Origin: Candidatus Woesearchaeota archaeon
GTDB lineage: Archaea; Nanobdellota; Nanobdellia; Woesearchaeales; GW2011-AR9
Length of the DNA stretch: 7,127 nucleotides
NCBI GenBank assembly: GCA_016213985.1
Contig: JACRPJ010000040.1
Span: 1 to 7,127, forward strand
Reading direction: 5' to 3'
The translations under genes and the position numbers were made by a program. A model generated the notes under the pieces. That model had not been told where the DNA came from and made no database searches. It saw nothing but the letters and a program-made list of their open reading frames with translations. This document shows positions 5,203 through 7,127 of this stretch, in pieces (position 1 is the stretch's first letter; each line of letters opens with the position of its first letter).

Positions 5203-6015
5203 ATGGTAGTCTTTACCAACGTTAAAAAAGAGGCACTACTAAAATTAACTGGTCTAACTAAAGATAAGCCTAAAACTATCTACGAAGAACTGCGCCTGAA
5301 GAAGGGAAAAGTTACTCTTGTTCTCTACACCTCGGGGAAACTATTGCTACAAGGAGAAAAGAGAGAAATAGAGGAGCTATCTCGAAAATTGAGGGGACTA
5401 AAAATAGGAAAAAGAGAGCAACCCGAACAGTTCAGAAGAGAAACGGGATGGATTATCGGCAGTGATGAAGCGCTGAAAGGAGATACTTTCGGAGGAATAA
5501 CCGTTGCAGCAGTGAAAGCAGATGATAAGATAAGGAAGCAATTATTAGAGTTGGGGGTAGCAGACAGCAAGAAGTTAAGTGACCATGAAATTGTAAGAAT
5601 CGCGGATAGCCTCCGAAAAATCGTTCCTTGTGAAATAAAAAACATCTTTCCGGAGGAATACAACCAGCATCAAGGCAAAGTTACGTTGCTCTTAAACCGC
5701 CTCCATCAAGAATGTGGGCAATATCTAAAGCCGGGAAGGCACATCGTAGACAAATATCCCGGTTGCAACGCTGGTGATGCTCAAGAGGAGAGGGCTGAAT
5801 CAAAATACCTCGAAGTCGCGGCGGCGTCAATCCTGGCTCGGGATGCTGCCCTGAAGCAGTTAAACTCTTTAAGTGTGCTGGCGGGTTTTGGAATCCCAAA
5901 AGGCAGCACTCATGTTAAATTGGCACTAGAAGAATTGAAACAACGTAAGTTAAAGCCTAATGTGTTTGTTAAAGTAGATTTTGATAATGTGAAAGAGTAT
6001 TTAACCGAGGAGTAA
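5203..6015 (+). CDS. rnhC: Ribonuclease HIII
   Basis: RNase HIII cleaves the RNA strand of RNA-DNA hybrids, for example primers and R-loops. From the ATG at 5203 it has 270 residues. The first 65 form the TBP-like N-terminal domain, shown by TLVLYTSGKLLLQG (about 38-51; family pattern LYkSGKlv.QG). The catalytic domain has GSDEALKGDTFGG (86-98, acids D88 and E89), GVADSKKL, HIVDKYPG (D183), and AESKYLEVAAASILAR with E199, where the related RNase HII has Asp; GIPKGS (230-235) is the conserved C-terminal loop. The four acids of the RNase HIII set are therefore present. One oddity is LKG where the family normally has GTG or GKG after DE. An in-frame ATG at 5182 would add seven residues, but the second Met gives the usual family N-terminus. 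It follows the damaged RNase HII gene in the same direction and has its own promoter candidates. Confidence 0.92.
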   Translation: MVVFTNVKKEALLKLTGLTKDKPKTIYEELRLKKGKVTLVLYTSGKLLLQGEKREIEELSRKLRGLKIGKREQPEQFRRETGWIIGSDEALKGDTFGGITVAAVKADDKIRKQLLELGVADSKKLSDHEIVRIADSLRKIVPCEIKNIFPEEYNQHQGKVTLLLNRLHQECGQYLKPGRHIVDKYPGCNAGDAQEERAESKYLEVAAASILARDAALKQLNSLSVLAGFGIPKGSTHVKLALEELKQRKLKPNVFVKVDFDNVKEYLTEE

Positions 6016-6050
6016 CTAACCAAAGAGTAATGTTCTGGAGTTTCAGAATC

Positions 6051-6058
6051 TTTATATA
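6051..6058 (+). promoter_or_regulatory. Archaeal TATA box TTTATATA
   Basis: This is a 7 or 8 of 8 match to the archaeal TATA consensus, centred 29 bases before the ATG at 6084. The predicted transcript start, about 6081-6082, leaves a leader of only two or three bases, so the mRNA should be essentially leaderless. No Shine-Dalgarno site is present, in agreement. Confidence 0.75.
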
Positions 6059-6083
6059 GGTTTAATATTCCGATATAGAGAAA

Positions 6084-6359
6084 ATGACGGTCCAAACTGA
6101 ACACATTGAACCTACTCTTTTATTAGAAAGAGTGATGTGCGTGATAAGAGCAATAGAGCAAATTCCACAGATTAATTCTCTAGGAATAAGGATGTTACTG
6201 GAAAAATATCTTTGCTGCGAAAGAGACGGTGCTCCTGAATTGGCTACTGATTCCGCCCATAAAGAAATTTCAGATTTATACCATGGAATGCACTACCAAA
6301 TTAATCAGGTGGGGGCGTTGCAAAGTCTGAGGGCAATTCAAGAAAAGTATGGAAGTTAA
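6084..6359 (+). CDS. Small orphan protein, 91 residues
   Basis: I do not recognise this protein. It looks soluble and largely helical, with no signal peptide or membrane segment. Cysteines at C19, C48 and C49 (the last two in EKYLCCERDG) and scattered histidines do not make a familiar metal site. The start is well supported by a TATA box at 6051-6058 and the lack of any earlier in-frame start near it. It lies 68 bases after RNase HIII with its own promoter, so it is probably transcribed independently, and it converges on the minus-strand TPR gene with six bases between the stops. The good promoter and the length make a real gene likely. Confidence 0.7.
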   Translation: MTVQTEHIEPTLLLERVMCVIRAIEQIPQINSLGIRMLLEKYLCCERDGAPELATDSAHKEISDLYHGMHYQINQVGALQSLRAIQEKYGS

Positions 6360-6364
6360 AATAT

Positions 6365-6381
6365 ATTAAAAAACTTTTAAT
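6365..6381. terminator. Possible two-way terminator between convergent genes
   Basis: ATTAAAA (6365-6371) and TTTTAAT (6375-6381) are perfect complements around the loop AAC, next to T/A-rich sequence at the convergent gene ends. An all-A/T stem is weak, and T-richness alone may be what matters in an archaeon. It overlaps the last codons of the minus-strand gene. Confidence 0.3.
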
Positions 6382-7127
6382 AAATCTAAATAATCAGAAA
6401 CCAAACTCTGGAAGCTTTCCATGAGGTTTTTGGCAGTTTCGAGTTTTTCTTTCCGGAAAGAAATCAACTGGTCGGGATTCTGCCTGGCCCAAGCAAAGGT
6501 TTTTTCCCTGGCTTTTTCTCCGGTCTTCTCTTCTGGCCAATTCTCTTTTTGGCTGATTAATTGGTAAAATATATCACTCTTCATATGGAGAGGGTAATCT
6601 TCAGGCGTGGCTTTTTTGCTCTCTTCGGGATAAAGAAAAGTGCAGGCAATATACCCCACTTCTAAGTCCTGATCCTCAAATTTTCGGGCCAATCGACCGA
6701 TTTCCTCTCTTGATTTTTGATCTAGTCGGATAAAGTCCTCTAACCGACCTGATCCTAAGCAGCGTAAACCTGAAGTATTATGGCCATGACCCATATTTAA
6801 TTCTGGCCCGATTCCGGAAAAAAAAAAAAAAATGGAAAAGTGGGCATTATTCTGTTCAGTTCCCCAATCAAATTCCTGGACAGTCGCTGGGCCATATTTT
6901 TCCTGCCAGAAAAGATAAGAATGATATCTTTGTTCTACTTCGATAAAATATGATAAAAACTGTTTTTTTAAGTTGTCGGTAGTCATCCAGATTTTTTTCT
7001 CTTCTTTAGTTACTTCAGGAATAAAATCAGCTTTTTCTTTGTGCTCGATTGCTTTTAAGTAACAATCTATGGCTTTTTCATTGTTTTCTATATACGAATA
7101 TACATTTCCGAGACCATTCCAACCATC
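6366..7127 (-). CDS. TPR-repeat protein with unrecognised C-terminal region (5' end outside window)
   Basis: On the minus strand the frame is open from the window's right edge to a TAA at 6366-6368, at least 253 residues. The internal ATG at 6984-6986 is not the start: the 47 codons before it are in frame and encode WNGLGNVYSYIENNEKAIDC followed by YLKAI. This fits the 34-residue TPR consensus at every key place (W4, L7, G8, Y11, A20, F/Y24, A27), so TPR repeats, which bind other proteins, form at least part of the N-terminus. The remaining 200 residues are a soluble mixed region that I cannot assign; it contains WQEKYGPATVQEFDWG and a His-rich patch NMGHGHNTSG, and ends in a helix. A run of 15 T on the coding strand encodes four phenylalanines near the middle. 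No promoter is visible because the gene begins off the window. Confidence 0.85.
   Translation of the reverse strand, partial: DGWNGLGNVYSYIENNEKAIDCYLKAIEHKEKADFIPEVTKEEKKIWMTTDNLKKQFLSYFIEVEQRYHSYLFWQEKYGPATVQEFDWGTEQNNAHFSIFFFFSGIGPELNMGHGHNTSGLRCLGSGRLEDFIRLDQKSREEIGRLARKFEDQDLEVGYIACTFLYPEESKKATPEDYPLHMKSDIFYQLISQKENWPEEKTGEKAREKTFAWARQNPDQLISFRKEKLETAKNLMESFQSLVSDYLDLLKVF
6818..6832. repeat. Homopolymer of 15 A (T on the coding strand) inside the TPR gene
   Basis: An uninterrupted run of 15 A on the + strand lies in the coding region of the minus-strand gene and encodes ...IFFFFS.... Runs of this length are prone to slippage in replication, transcription and sequencing. At the present length the frame is open on both sides. 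Confidence 0.9.

Noticed and set aside
5325..5663. Minus-strand open frame of 112 residues opposite RNase HIII
   Set aside because: It overlaps the catalytic core of RNase HIII in antisense and has no independent support.

Overview
The window looks like a piece of an archaeal chromosome or contig, most likely from an uncultured lineage that I cannot place further. Four things point to archaea: an RNase HII-like protein of the archaeal/eukaryal type, classical-AAA ATPases, a TATA-like box (TTTATATA) centred about 29 bases before an ATG with no room for a Shine-Dalgarno site, and T-rich sequence at gene ends instead of bacterial-style terminators. All three stop codons are used normally. GC content is moderate, and all genes but the last lie on the + strand.

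Region 1 (1-4460) is one tightly packed operon. It opens with the C-terminal tail of a MoaA-like radical-SAM protein whose front lies outside the window. Two different single-domain classical AAA ATPases follow, of 263 and 256 residues, then two large proteins of 284 and 583 residues that I do not recognise. The junctions are +1, -1, -8 and +1 bases, so the five genes are almost certainly co-translated. I infer that the two ATPases form a mixed or paired ring acting with, or on, the two unknown proteins, possibly with the radical-SAM enzyme modifying a substrate. This is the best candidate here for an undescribed system.

Region 2 (4461-4633) is the longest non-coding stretch (173 bases). It is packed with nested inverted repeats and a duplicated 17-base hairpin sequence.

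Region 3 (4634-6015) holds two ribonuclease H genes in tandem. The first is an RNase HII that has lost roughly 65 internal residues, including two of the four catalytic acids, with its frame and both ends intact. The second is a full-length RNase HIII that keeps the TBP-like substrate-binding domain and all four catalytic acids but has an altered glycine motif. The likely reading is replacement of RNase HII by RNase HIII, with the first gene a decaying or repurposed copy.

Region 4 (6016-7127) holds a 91-residue orphan gene behind a clear archaeal promoter. It converges on a minus-strand gene that reads open to the right edge. The segment nearest the edge encodes a textbook TPR repeat, and a run of 15 identical bases interrupts its downstream part.
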